A stretch of DNA of 13,744 nucleotides, taken from assembly GCA_021107345.1 (NCBI GenBank), contig JAIOSX010000184.1, positions 1 through 13,744 of the forward strand, given 5' to 3'. The stretch comes from Candidatus Aegiribacteria sp. Lineage in GTDB: Bacteria > Fermentibacterota > Fermentibacteria > Fermentibacterales > Fermentibacteraceae. This document shows positions 1 to 7,936 of this stretch, in pieces (the stretch's first letter is position 1; every line of letters begins with the position of its first letter). The notes beneath the pieces were generated by a model. It was given only the letters and a program-made list of their open reading frames with translations. It searched no databases and was not told where the DNA came from. The translations under genes and the position numbers were made by a program.

Positions 1-1517
1 AGGATGCCCGTCAGGCTATTCAATGGGAAGCCGAGCAGCATATTCCATTCAGGATAGATGAGGTCAGCCTTGATTTCAAGATTATCAATCCTGAGATCTC
101 TCCCGGACAGATGGAAGTCCTTCTGGTTGCAGCCAAGAAGGAAGTTGTAGATCTGCACAGGGGTATTCTGCAGGGAGCAGGTTTTAAGCCTGCTGTTATC
201 GAGCTTGAGCAGTTCTCACTTCAGAGAGCTTATCAGCATGCGTACAAACCCAGCGGTGATGAATGTATAACAATACTCAACATAGGTGCCGAAGTGACGA
301 ACATGGTTGTCGTCAGAAATGGTCTTCCAAGCTTCAACCGTGATCTGTCAATTGGCGGCACAAGGTTCGTTGAAGCCCTTCAGAGAACACTGGGGCTTGA
401 ATATGAAGTTGCACTCGGGGTACTCAAGGGCAACGTTCCGGATGGTATATCATCCGATGAAGTCCATACTGCCATCGGCAGGGTTATTGAGGAGCTGTCA
501 ACGAGTATAAGAAGATCATTCATTACCTATCAGGCATCCGGTGAAAATGCCAGAATAGACAAGATGTACATAAGCGGGGGATGCTCGCTTATGCCTGGTC
601 TGGCTACAATACTTAGTGAACAGCATGGCCTCCCGGTAGAGCACTTTCAGCCCTTCAGAAACATCACAATACCTGAAGATGTTATTATCGACAGTGAACT
701 GGATTCGATAGGCGCTGTACTTGCAGTATGTACCGGCCTTGCACTTAGAGGTTATGAACCATGCATGGTTGACATCAATATACTTGAGGAGCCTGAAGGC
801 AGGAAAAGAAAACCATCGAGTGCGCCAACAGAAGCCAAGCCGACAGCCATCCTTACAGTACTGTGCATATTGCCATTCATCGGTCTTATCGCAGGCGGAG
901 TTATCGCCTATATGGACTATCAGGATCTCAAAGAACATGAGGTTGAGGTAAACGCAGAGATTCAGGAGGTTCAGGAACAGATTGCTCAGCTGGGTATTCA
1001 GATGGATCAGCAGGCTGAGGCCAGCAGGCTGAGTGCAGCTGTAGAGAGGAAACGGCAGCAGATTCTTGATCTTTCACTGAATCAGAAATATTCAGTTTAC
1101 GTTATCGAGTATCTCTGCAGGGCAATCTATCCCGAAGTAATAACTCCGGGTACCAGGACAGATAAGGGTATTTACCTTACCAGTCTTAGAGTTAGTCCGA
1201 CGGAAGTGTTTATTTCAGGAGTCGCCAAAACCTGGGGTGACATAATTGAATTCCAGCGAGATCTGGTGGAAATCATGCCCGATGGAAGAACTCCGCTGTT
1301 CACTCTTGATGATTACGGACAAACATATACACTGGCTTCCGAGGCAAGCAGAACCGGAAGCAGAAGATACAATTTTGATATGATCATTGGAGTGAACCCC
1401 TTTGCCCTGTCTTCGCTGGTGGCAGAGTTTGCCAGTGATGAAAGGGGAATGATGGAAGCTGTTGAAGAACTCGATATTACTGAGGATCGTCCTGATAATA
1501 CAGGGGAGGAATCATGA
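1..1517 (+). CDS. pilM-pilN: Type IV pilus PilM-PilN fusion protein (5' end outside window)
   Basis: Inner-membrane alignment subcomplex of the type IV pilus. The frame is open from base 3 and already reads PilM sequence (AIQWEAEQHIPF at about bases 15-50), so the start lies upstream; residues below count from the ATG at 111. Residues 1-215 are the actin-like PilM/FtsA fold, with the phosphate-loop wording NIGAEVTNMVVV (57-68) and SGGCSLMPGL (155-164). The PilM part ends as usual in a GLALRG segment (209-214). Residues 221-227 (DINILEE) match the conserved cytoplasmic INLLP-type motif with which PilN binds PilM. A transmembrane helix (246-266), a coiled coil (270-320) and a PilN periplasmic domain with the typical VFISGVA strand (366-372) follow. 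Normally PilM and PilN are separate genes. An in-frame ATG at 765 sits where a free PilN would start, preceded by a weak, distant AGAGG at 747-751. Its stop overlaps the next start by four bases. Confidence 0.9.
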   Translation, partial: DARQAIQWEAEQHIPFRIDEVSLDFKIINPEISPGQMEVLLVAAKKEVVDLHRGILQGAGFKPAVIELEQFSLQRAYQHAYKPSGDECITILNIGAEVTNMVVVRNGLPSFNRDLSIGGTRFVEALQRTLGLEYEVALGVLKGNVPDGISSDEVHTAIGRVIEELSTSIRRSFITYQASGENARIDKMYISGGCSLMPGLATILSEQHGLPVEHFQPFRNITIPEDVIIDSELDSIGAVLAVCTGLALRGYEPCMVDINILEEPEGRKRKPSSAPTEAKPTAILTVLCILPFIGLIAGGVIAYMDYQDLKEHEVEVNAEIQEVQEQIAQLGIQMDQQAEASRLSAAVERKRQQILDLSLNQKYSVYVIEYLCRAIYPEVITPGTRTDKGIYLTSLRVSPTEVFISGVAKTWGDIIEFQRDLVEIMPDGRTPLFTLDDYGQTYTLASEASRTGSRRYNFDMIIGVNPFALSSLVAEFASDERGMMEAVEELDITEDRPDNTGEES

Positions 1518-1939
1518 AGATATTTGCGATTTCAGTTTTAAGTCTGCTGGTTGTACTGGCAGTTGCAGGATGTAACCCGGTGGGGATGGACAAAACCCGG
1601 GTTTATATAACAGGGTTCATTTATACTGATACAACGGAAAATACAGGAGCAGAAGGCATTGGTGTAGCAACTACGTCAGAAAATTATCAGGAAACACATG
1701 TCACTCAAACAAATGTGAATGGTTTATTCTGGATTGAGATCCAGTTCTATCCCGAGATGAAAGAAGGCGGAACTTCGGGAAGTATAACATTCGGAGTTAA
1801 GGCATTTGATATTGGTGATAATATCTACTACTACGGTGGAGATGAAGCGTTTGAATTCACCGTCTTTGGTGGTGATACACTAAGGATGTATGACATAAAC
1901 CTGGACATGTTCAAACCAGCCAAATCCGGTGGCAGGTAA
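1514..1939 (+). CDS. Small lipoprotein of the pilus operon, function unknown
   Basis: A 141-residue protein not recognised as any standard pilus component. The N-terminus is a lipoprotein signal: Lys2, a hydrophobic stretch 4-18, and a VAGC lipobox with Cys20 as the lipidated residue, followed by Asn, which fits outer-membrane sorting under the enterobacterial rule. The mature part (about 30-135) is beta-rich. Its pattern, GFIYTDTTENTGAEGIGVAT then a TNVNGLFWIEI strand, weakly resembles the carboxypeptidase regulatory-like/transthyretin-like fold (G-x-V ... T-D-x-x-G-x-F), but that is a pattern impression only. The start is firm: GGGGAGGA at 1503-1510 and an ATGA overlap with pilM-pilN. Its place between pilN and pilO suggests a role in the pilus machine, for example as an accessory of the secretin or the alignment complex. 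That is inference from position. Confidence 0.75.
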   Translation: MKIFAISVLSLLVVLAVAGCNPVGMDKTRVYITGFIYTDTTENTGAEGIGVATTSENYQETHVTQTNVNGLFWIEIQFYPEMKEGGTSGSITFGVKAFDIGDNIYYYGGDEAFEFTVFGGDTLRMYDINLDMFKPAKSGGR

Positions 1940-1982
1940 TGAAGATGAAATACTCGTTACTATTCAATCAGACAGAATACAT

Positions 1983-1988
1983 AGGGGG
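1983..1988 (+). promoter_or_regulatory. Ribosome binding site that decides the pilO start
   Basis: AGGGGG six bases before the ATG at 1995. It supports that ATG over the longer GTG option at 1929, which would overlap the preceding gene and add 22 residues without pilus-like character. Confidence 0.55.
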
Positions 1989-1994
1989 TTTGGT

Positions 1995-2552
1995 ATGAAT
2001 GCCTATCTCAGAGACCCCAGGTTCTACATCTTAATAGTCGGTATTCTTCTTGTTGTAGCACTGATATACATGTATCCAAGGGAGATCTCTTCAGAAATCA
2101 AGATGAGAATCGAGCAGGCTGAACAGAACCTGAATATGAAAAGGGCCGAACTAAGTTCACTCCAATCGGGAACCGCATCAGATATGGCAATAACCGAGCA
2201 GGAGATAAACCGCCTTACTCAGCAGCTTGCAGAACTTGATAGATATCTCCCCAGAAGCTACGATCAGGATGAAATACTGGATATACTGACGGAAAATGCG
2301 GAGAACAGCGGTTTGCAGATTTATTCTCTCATTCCGCTGCCCCCCGCTACTCAGGGGGATTTCCTTGTTTATGGATGGCAGATGCAACTCACTGGACGTT
2401 TCCATAGACTTGGTGTTTTCCTTGATCAGTTGACTCAGCAGATGATGATAACTTCGGTTACTGATCTGAATGTGATACAGAAGAAAGCTTCCGACGGAAG
2501 CTACGATAATATGGAGGCTAATTTCACGATTTCAGCCTTCGTGCAGCCATAG
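1995..2552 (+). CDS. pilO: Type IV pilus alignment protein PilO
   Basis: Inner-membrane bitopic protein that pairs with PilN and contacts PilP to link the cytoplasmic PilM ring to the secretin. The chosen start gives 185 residues, near the family's usual length of about 200. Residues 1-8 are cytoplasmic (NAYLRDPRF resembles the family's N-terminus), 9-27 are a single transmembrane helix, and 31-85 are a coiled coil ending in the characteristic LP (LDRYLPRSYD, 81-90). Residues 90-183 are the ferredoxin-like domain with the signatures EILDILTENAENSGLQI and a QLTGRFHRLGVFLDQL segment, matching the PilO pattern L-x-L-x-G-x-[FY]-x-x-L-x-x-F-[LI]. A GTG at 1929 is a possible earlier start overlapping the lipoprotein gene. 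The pilP-like gene follows after 17 bases. Confidence 0.9.
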   Translation: MNAYLRDPRFYILIVGILLVVALIYMYPREISSEIKMRIEQAEQNLNMKRAELSSLQSGTASDMAITEQEINRLTQQLAELDRYLPRSYDQDEILDILTENAENSGLQIYSLIPLPPATQGDFLVYGWQMQLTGRFHRLGVFLDQLTQQMMITSVTDLNVIQKKASDGSYDNMEANFTISAFVQP

Positions 2553-2569
2553 GGAAGGGGGCATAAGAG

Positions 2570-3979
2570 ATGAGTATCTTAAAATTAACTTATACAGCCC
2601 TTCTGGCAGCAGCAGTATTCCTGGCTTTCGGCTGTGGTAATAGTACAGATGAAACAACTGCAGCGGTTGATCATCCAGGAGTATCCATAACTGTGGTATC
2701 CGGTTCCGATGTGTACGGCTGGATAGAAATAACTCTTTCGCAGGCTCCTCCAATAATGGCCGAAGCAGGGGAAGATAATGCCTGGCTGCTTTTCGAAGGG
2801 GGCACTCTCCTGCGGTTCAGCAGAATGGACGGAAGATGGAAAGCCTACTGCCTGGAAGATATCAGCAATATTCTTGATTTCGACATGAAAGGAGAAACTC
2901 CCGCATTCGTTACTGATAGTGAATATCTTGTATTCAACTATAACAGCTGCGAGGCAATTTCAGAATCACTCCCGGATGGTTTCTCCCCGATGGAGCTTGA
3001 GATCAGCAATAATGATATCGCAGTTCTTGGTACGAATGGAGATTTGGCTATCAGGGAGGAAGATGCCTTCACAGTATACTCCTTTCCTGAAGACCTGAAT
3101 CCCAGGGGTGATCTTCAGCGGATAGGACCGGACTGGATATTCAGGCTTGAGGGAGGTGGCCTTGCGCTGTTCGATCCTTCGGTTGCCCTGTGGCAGTTCG
3201 AGGATTCCCCCGATGGAGATATACTGGCTTCATCCGACAACATTCTGTTCATAGGTTTCAACGATACTGTTTTTGTAAGAACCTCACCGGGTGAATGGAA
3301 TTATCATTCAGACGGCCGTCTGTATGATGGTGGCCTTGTGCTGGCAGAGAACGGTATCTCAACAGTCATGTCTCCGGGGGAGATTATCGCTGATGCTCCT
3401 TCATTTGAGCCAGTAAGATTGTTCGCAATGGAATGTTTCCAGGAGCCTGTATGGGCAATTGACGACCTTGGAATAACGGTTTACACCGGCCTGGGCTCAG
3501 TTGAAACCAGTCTCCCTTATTACGATACGCAGCGTGTATCCTGTTCTATGGCCGGGCAGAACCCGAGCGGGATGCAGGGTTCAGCGGAGTCTGTGAACGA
3601 TATAATAATGGCAGGTGGAGGAACATTCAGGATTTATGAATCTGTTTCCATCAGGCCCGACCCGTTTACCGAATTCTCATCCGAAGGAATGGACGCAAGG
3701 AGGAATCTCGAAACCATATCTGTCGAGGAATTCAGACTGGTCGGAATAACACTTGATCCTGTCGGTGGTGATCAGGCCATGGTAGAAGACGGAATGGGTG
3801 TATCATACATTCTTTACGAAAGTACTGTTCTTGCTAAAAATTCCCATGTTGCCGAGATTACTAGTAATGAAGTCATTGTAATTCAGGATGTTATTGTTGA
3901 TTATAGCGCAAGAGGTGGAGGGGAGACCACAATCCCCACCATTTATTCTTTGCGTTTACATGAAGAAGGTGGTCTGTGA
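2570..3979 (+). CDS. PilP-type pilus lipoprotein with a large N-terminal repeat (beta-propeller-like) region
   Basis: A 469-residue lipoprotein holding the pilP position. The signal runs 1-21 with lipobox LAFGC (Cys22). Residues about 376-463 match the PilP C-terminal domain that binds the secretin N-domains: RRNLETISVEEFRLVGI (377-393), then an AMVEDGMGVSYIL strand pair, a VAEITSNEVIVIQDVIVDY stretch and a final YSLRL strand (459-463), as in the family pattern R-x-x-LE-x-x-x-[VL]-x-x-[LF]-x-[LV]-VG. Ordinary PilP is only about 170-180 residues. The extra residues, about 65-320, form roughly seven repeats, each with a hydrophobic beta strand, an Asp/Gly-rich turn and a Trp- or Tyr-containing strand (for example DNAWLLFEGGTLLRFS, DWIFRLEGGGLALFD, DNILFIGFNDTVFVR). 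This suggests a beta-propeller. The PilP assignment is good; the propeller is inferred by eye. AAGGGGG at 2555-2561 supports the start, and the stop overlaps the pilQ start. Confidence 0.8.
   Translation: MSILKLTYTALLAAAVFLAFGCGNSTDETTAAVDHPGVSITVVSGSDVYGWIEITLSQAPPIMAEAGEDNAWLLFEGGTLLRFSRMDGRWKAYCLEDISNILDFDMKGETPAFVTDSEYLVFNYNSCEAISESLPDGFSPMELEISNNDIAVLGTNGDLAIREEDAFTVYSFPEDLNPRGDLQRIGPDWIFRLEGGGLALFDPSVALWQFEDSPDGDILASSDNILFIGFNDTVFVRTSPGEWNYHSDGRLYDGGLVLAENGISTVMSPGEIIADAPSFEPVRLFAMECFQEPVWAIDDLGITVYTGLGSVETSLPYYDTQRVSCSMAGQNPSGMQGSAESVNDIIMAGGGTFRIYESVSIRPDPFTEFSSEGMDARRNLETISVEEFRLVGITLDPVGGDQAMVEDGMGVSYILYESTVLAKNSHVAEITSNEVIVIQDVIVDYSARGGGETTIPTIYSLRLHEEGGL
3966..3971 (+). promoter_or_regulatory. 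Ribosome binding site for pilQ
   Basis: AAGGTG lies seven bases before the ATG at 3979 but only four before the in-frame GTG at 3976, so the ATG is the better start. Confidence 0.45.
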
Positions 3980-5730
3980 TGCGTCTGTTAACAGTATGTA
4001 GTCTCCTGCTGCTGCTGGCTTTACCAGCTGCGGCTTACAGAATTACCGATATCTCGGTAGTACCCAGCGGTGACGTGACTCTGGTTACAATTGCTGCTGA
4101 TGATGGAATCTCGTACGAAAGGTTCCTGCTGACTGATCCTATGAGAATAGTTCTTGATATTGGCGATGCGGTACATTCGCTGCCATCTATGGATTTTTCC
4201 GTTAACAGAGGAGGAGTTCTATCAATAAGAACGAGTCAGTACAAAGCTCCGCCGGACGGAATTGTAAGGATTATCATCGATGTTAATGGTGAGCTTATCA
4301 ACTACAGTGCGTCACTTGATGGGAATCAACTCGTTCTTGAAATTCAGACTGACCCGACAGGTATACCCTTTTCCGCATGGTCAGCCACTTCTGAATACGT
4401 TGTGCCTGTAGTAACAGGCGGAGATGTAGCACCACTATCAGCACCGGATTACTCTTCTCTTTCCGGTCAGTCTGACGCAACCTCAACAAGGGGAATCCGT
4501 ATAAGTGAGACAGATCGTCAGATACAAGACGGATTTCCGGTGGAGTGGTCAGGGACCGGCGGCAGAAGGATAACCATCGATGTTGTTGATGCAAGCATAA
4601 GAACCGTTATGAGGGCAATTTCAGATGTATGCGGAATGAACATCATACTTCCGGAAGATTACTCCTCTTCGGTTACCGCCCGGTTGCAGAATGTTGGCTG
4701 GAGGGATGCACTGACAGCGATTCTGAACTCTCAGGGACTGGTTGCCAGCATGCAGGGTAATGTTCTGAGGGTATTGCCAAGGGACGAGTTCTATGGCGAA
4801 ATAAACCAGATGGCTTCAACCCGTCATGACAGAGAGAACCTTCAGGATCTCCAGACCGAAATATACGTAATCAGATATGCTACTGCGTTAAGCCTGAGCG
4901 GCGCTCTGAATACAGCTCTTTCCGAAAGAGGTCAGATCTCTATTGACGACAGAACCAACTCTCTCATCATCACGGATATACCGTACAAACTCGAGGAAGT
5001 AGGCAGACTGCTGCCCATTCTGGACAGTCCGACAGCACAGGTAATGATAGAAGCGAAACTGGTTGAGATCGATGCGAGCTACGCAAACGAAATGGGTATT
5101 GACTGGTCCCTCGGGAACCTTACCAGGTCAAACCATCTGGTGCAGGGAGGTATGAGTTCAAATGGTCTTGCAGTGGGAGATCCGTCAGGCTCTATCTCAT
5201 TCGCTACCATCACCAGTATGTTCGATGTGAACGCAGTTATTACGATGCTCGAATCCCAGAATCATGCACATATACTTTCTGAGCCCAGAATAGCAATAAT
5301 TGATAACATGACCGGTACAGTTATGTCCGGAAAGGAAATTCCGCTGACCCTGATGGATCCGAGCGGAAACATTTACATACAGATGTATCAGGTTGGTGTT
5401 GAGCTGATCGTTACACCTCATATCAATGCTGATAACAACGTAACTCTGGAGCTCAATCCTGTCGTAAGTGAACTTTCTGGAGAGGCAACTTCGGCGCAGC
5501 AGCCAATAATCCTCACTCAAAGCGCCAATACAACCCTCATGATAGACGATGGTGCTACAGCTGTTATCGGTGGAATTATGAGGAGCAAACATACAACTGT
5601 AAGAAGAGCCATCCCGATACTGGGAAGTATTCCCCTGCTCGGTGATCTGCTTTTCTCCTACAATTCCGAACGTGAAGAAAGTACAGAGCTTGTTATATTC
5701 GTTACTCCACATATTATCAGGCCTTACTAA
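3979..5730 (+). CDS. pilQ: Type IV pilus outer-membrane secretin PilQ
   Basis: Forms the outer-membrane ring through which the pilus passes. A signal peptide of about 20 residues ends at PAAA. Then come a single AMIN domain (about 23-125) that should bind peptidoglycan, a variable Ser-rich linker (130-190), the N0/STN domain (about 198-268, including ITIDVVDASIRTVMRAISDVCG), an N1 domain (about 293-352, with DDRTNSLIITDIP), and the secretin core (about 425-582). The core has EPRIAIIDN, the GVELIVTPHIN strand and the family signature RAIPILGSIPLLGDLLF (543-559), ending in TELVIFVTPHIIRPY. Length 583 is compact, with one AMIN repeat where several occur in Proteobacteria. All core motifs are intact and no frameshift is seen. 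The start overlaps the stop of the PilP-type gene (TGATG); a GTG one codon earlier is also possible. rsmD follows after 12 bases. Confidence 0.95.
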   Translation: MRLLTVCSLLLLLALPAAAYRITDISVVPSGDVTLVTIAADDGISYERFLLTDPMRIVLDIGDAVHSLPSMDFSVNRGGVLSIRTSQYKAPPDGIVRIIIDVNGELINYSASLDGNQLVLEIQTDPTGIPFSAWSATSEYVVPVVTGGDVAPLSAPDYSSLSGQSDATSTRGIRISETDRQIQDGFPVEWSGTGGRRITIDVVDASIRTVMRAISDVCGMNIILPEDYSSSVTARLQNVGWRDALTAILNSQGLVASMQGNVLRVLPRDEFYGEINQMASTRHDRENLQDLQTEIYVIRYATALSLSGALNTALSERGQISIDDRTNSLIITDIPYKLEEVGRLLPILDSPTAQVMIEAKLVEIDASYANEMGIDWSLGNLTRSNHLVQGGMSSNGLAVGDPSGSISFATITSMFDVNAVITMLESQNHAHILSEPRIAIIDNMTGTVMSGKEIPLTLMDPSGNIYIQMYQVGVELIVTPHINADNNVTLELNPVVSELSGEATSAQQPIILTQSANTTLMIDDGATAVIGGIMRSKHTTVRRAIPILGSIPLLGDLLFSYNSEREESTELVIFVTPHIIRPY

Positions 5731-5742
5731 TAAAAGGCCAGA

Positions 5743-6276
5743 GTGATCAGACTGGGGCGGGGAAAGTGGAAGGGACACATTCTCCGCCCTTCGCCTAAAC
5801 TATGCAGACCCACTTCGTCGTTTCTCAGGGGTGCCGTCCTTGATATTGCAGGAAGAAATCTTATCGATTCCGCTGTTGTATGGGACCTCTGTGCCGGAAC
5901 CGGGGCAGTTGGTCTTGAAGCTTTGAGCTGGGGGGCATCCTATTGTGCTTTCGTTGACAGAAATCCCCGTTCGACATCCTTTATCAGAGCTTTCCTCAAA
6001 GAACACAACGCGTTGGCAGATGCAGCAGTCATTACCGGTAACATGAATGATTATATTAAAACAACAGATTCCGTACCTGATATTGTATACATCGATCCTC
6101 CATACAGATACCGCAGGCTCTATGAATGGACAGACAGTATGGACTGGAGCGGTATACTTTCGATGAATGGAATGGTTTTCGTTGAATGCGGAGATGAAAA
6201 CATGATGCAGGATGGCTGGAAGAAAAGAAAGTACGGAGACACATACCTGTGCTGGAAGATAATGAAGGAAGCATGA
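5743..6276 (+). CDS. rsmD: 16S rRNA (guanine(966)-N2)-methyltransferase RsmD
   Basis: Cytoplasmic SAM-dependent enzyme that methylates a guanine of 16S rRNA (G966 in E. coli numbering). At 177 residues it has normal length. Seen in order: the N-terminal RGKWKGHILRPSP with CRPTSSFLRGAVLDI (family RPT-x-x-x-x-R), SAM motif I WDLCAGTGAVGLEALSWGA (47-65), acidic motif II VDRNP (71-75), and catalytic DPPY (118-121). The start is GTG with AAAGG at 5733-5737; no nearby in-frame ATG gives the complete N-terminus. The stop overlaps the coaD start, and an rsmD-coaD pair is a common bacterial arrangement, which strengthens both calls. Confidence 0.93.
   Translation: MIRLGRGKWKGHILRPSPKLCRPTSSFLRGAVLDIAGRNLIDSAVVWDLCAGTGAVGLEALSWGASYCAFVDRNPRSTSFIRAFLKEHNALADAAVITGNMNDYIKTTDSVPDIVYIDPPYRYRRLYEWTDSMDWSGILSMNGMVFVECGDENMMQDGWKKRKYGDTYLCWKIMKEA
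6264..6269 (+). promoter_or_regulatory. Ribosome binding site that decides the coaD start
   Basis: GAAGGA, inside the end of rsmD, is six bases before the ATG at 6276 and three before the adjacent ATG at 6273. It makes 6276 the likeliest start and argues against a GTG at 6249. Confidence 0.5.
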
Positions 6277-6785
6277 TGAGAATTATCTATCCCGGTACAT
6301 TCGATCCTGTAACTCTCGGACACCTTGATATAATCAGGAGGGCAGCCGACATTTTCACCGAAATAGAAGTCGCAGTGGTAACCCGGTCTTTCAAATCACT
6401 TTGCTTTTCGGCTGAAGAGAGGGTAAGATTAATCAGGGAATCACTGGTGGAGAGAGGTCTGCAAGGGATTGAAGTATCTTCATTTGATTCCCTGCTGGTT
6501 GAATACATGAAGAAGAAGAATTATCATGCTTTCATAAGAGGTCTCCGGGCCAATTCCGATTTTGAATACGAGTTCCAGATGCAGCTGATGAACAGAAGAC
6601 TGGCACCTGAGATAACAGGGCTTTATCTTATGCCGTCGGAGGACAATATGTACCTCTCTTCTACACTTGTAAAAGAGATCGCGAGGTACAGTGGAGATCT
6701 TTCCACTGTGGTTACAGACAGCGTAAGAAAAGCACTTGAAAAACATTATGCTATGCAGCTGACACCGGAAACGGATGATGTATGA
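6276..6785 (+). CDS. coaD: Phosphopantetheine adenylyltransferase CoaD
   Basis: Transfers AMP from ATP to 4'-phosphopantetheine to give dephospho-CoA, the fourth step of coenzyme A synthesis. The 169-residue product is close to the usual 160. It begins with the family signature MRIIYPGTFDPVTLGHLDII, containing the (T/H)xGH nucleotidyltransferase motif (TLGH at about 14-17). It also has RGLRANSDFEYEFQMQLMNR (middle) and the C-terminal SSTLVKEIARYSGDLS, corresponding to the ISSTxVRE motif of the family. The start is the second of two adjacent ATGs, judged by ribosome binding site spacing; the first at 6273 is nearly equivalent. The stop overlaps the next start (ATGA). Confidence 0.95.
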   Translation: MRIIYPGTFDPVTLGHLDIIRRAADIFTEIEVAVVTRSFKSLCFSAEERVRLIRESLVERGLQGIEVSSFDSLLVEYMKKKNYHAFIRGLRANSDFEYEFQMQLMNRRLAPEITGLYLMPSEDNMYLSSTLVKEIARYSGDLSTVVTDSVRKALEKHYAMQLTPETDDV

Positions 6786-7936
6786 AATACTCAAGAACTA
6801 TAATGTCACTGTCACCTTCTGCGACACTGCAGTTAAGTGCAAAAGCAAAGGAACTGAAGAAATCGGGAAGGGATATCGTATCACTGACCGCAGGCCAACC
6901 TGATTTTCCTACACCGGTTCCTATTGCCGAAGCCGGGATAAAAGCGATACAGGATGGAAAAACCGGATACACCGCAAGTACAGGTATTCGTGAGCTGAAA
7001 GAAGCTGTGGCAGAAAGCTATTCCACCAGAAGGAATATCGAATGGAAAGCTGAGAACGTAGTTGTAAGTTGCGGCGCCAAGCATAATCTGGCAAATCTTA
7101 TAAGATCGGCAGTGAATCCCGGAGACAGAGTACTTCTTCCAAGACCATATTGGGTCAGTTATCCTGAAATGGTCAAGGCTTCCGGTGGAATACCCGTTTT
7201 ACCGGAGAAGTGCATTAATCCTGAAGAAATAATTAAAGCAGCAGATAACGGTGCAGTCGGCCTGCTTATTAACTACCCCTCCAATCCATCAGGATACGTC
7301 CCGTCCGATAACGAGATGAACAGTATCGCAGATGCCATTGCTGACACGGATATGTGGGTCATCTCGGATGATATTTATGAAGATCTCGTCTACACTGACG
7401 GAAAAGCGCCCCACATTCTTGATCACAGACCGGAACTCAATGAGAGAACGGCAGTTGTATCAGGTGTATCAAAGACTTTTGCCATGACGGGATGGCGGAT
7501 TGGCTACTCACTTGCAAACATCGAATGGTCAAGACTCTCCGGCATGCTTCAGGCACATTCTACATCAAACCCCTGTTTCATATCTCAGTGGGCGGCCCTG
7601 GCAGCTGTTGAAGGCAAGGCTGATAAAGAAAAAAATGAAATGTACTGTTCCTTCATAAAAAGAAGGGACTTGATATGCTCTTTACTTTCGAATATAGATA
7701 ACATACAATTTGAGAGACCCGAAGGGGCATTTTACGTATTTCCCCGGTTGGTTGCTGAAACCGACACTGCAGGATTCTGCAGTGAGCTTCTTGAGGAAGA
7801 AGGACTGGCGGTAATACCGGGTTCCGCTTTTGGAGCTGAAGGATATATTAGGTTATCTTTTGCAGCGTCTGACGCTGAAATTCGGGAAGGTGTGAACAGA
7901 TTGAAAAGATTCCTGCGCAGGAGGTATGATACATGA
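6782..7936 (+). CDS. Class Ib aspartate aminotransferase (possible prephenate aminotransferase)
   Basis: PLP-dependent fold-type I aminotransferase of 384 residues, very like the Thermus/Bacillus subgroup of aspartate aminotransferases. It has the N-terminal SPSAT with LTAGQPDFPTP (35-44), GYTASTGIRELKEAV, and PYWVSYPEMVKASGG (122-136). Asn168 lies in NYPSNPSG and Asp196 and Tyr199 in ISDDIYEDLVY. Schiff-base Lys231 is in SGVSKTFAMTGWRIGY, and Arg357 in YIRLSF should bind the substrate carboxylate. All key residues are present. The segment around 140-158 is about ten residues shorter than in Thermus. Members of this subgroup often also make arogenate from prephenate; sequence alone does not separate the two activities. 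It overlaps coaD by four bases and ends four bases into the zinc-ribbon gene, so translation is probably coupled. Confidence 0.9.
   Translation: MKYSRTIMSLSPSATLQLSAKAKELKKSGRDIVSLTAGQPDFPTPVPIAEAGIKAIQDGKTGYTASTGIRELKEAVAESYSTRRNIEWKAENVVVSCGAKHNLANLIRSAVNPGDRVLLPRPYWVSYPEMVKASGGIPVLPEKCINPEEIIKAADNGAVGLLINYPSNPSGYVPSDNEMNSIADAIADTDMWVISDDIYEDLVYTDGKAPHILDHRPELNERTAVVSGVSKTFAMTGWRIGYSLANIEWSRLSGMLQAHSTSNPCFISQWAALAAVEGKADKEKNEMYCSFIKRRDLICSLLSNIDNIQFERPEGAFYVFPRLVAETDTAGFCSELLEEEGLAVIPGSAFGAEGYIRLSFAASDAEIREGVNRLKRFLRRRYDT

Noticed and set aside
1929..1994. Longer PilO starting at the GTG at 1929
   Set aside because: It overlaps the lipoprotein gene by 11 bases and lacks a good ribosome binding site, while ATG 1995 has AGGGGG at ideal spacing and starts with typical PilO sequence.
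5197..5778. 193-codon open frame on the minus strand across the end of pilQ
   Set aside because: It lies wholly antisense to the conserved secretin core, runs into rsmD, and its product shows no family motifs or plausible domain order.
6249..6275. Longer CoaD from a GTG at 6249
   Set aside because: The family starts directly at the M-x-x-I-Y-P-G-T-F-D-P signature; the added residues are just the end of rsmD in another frame.
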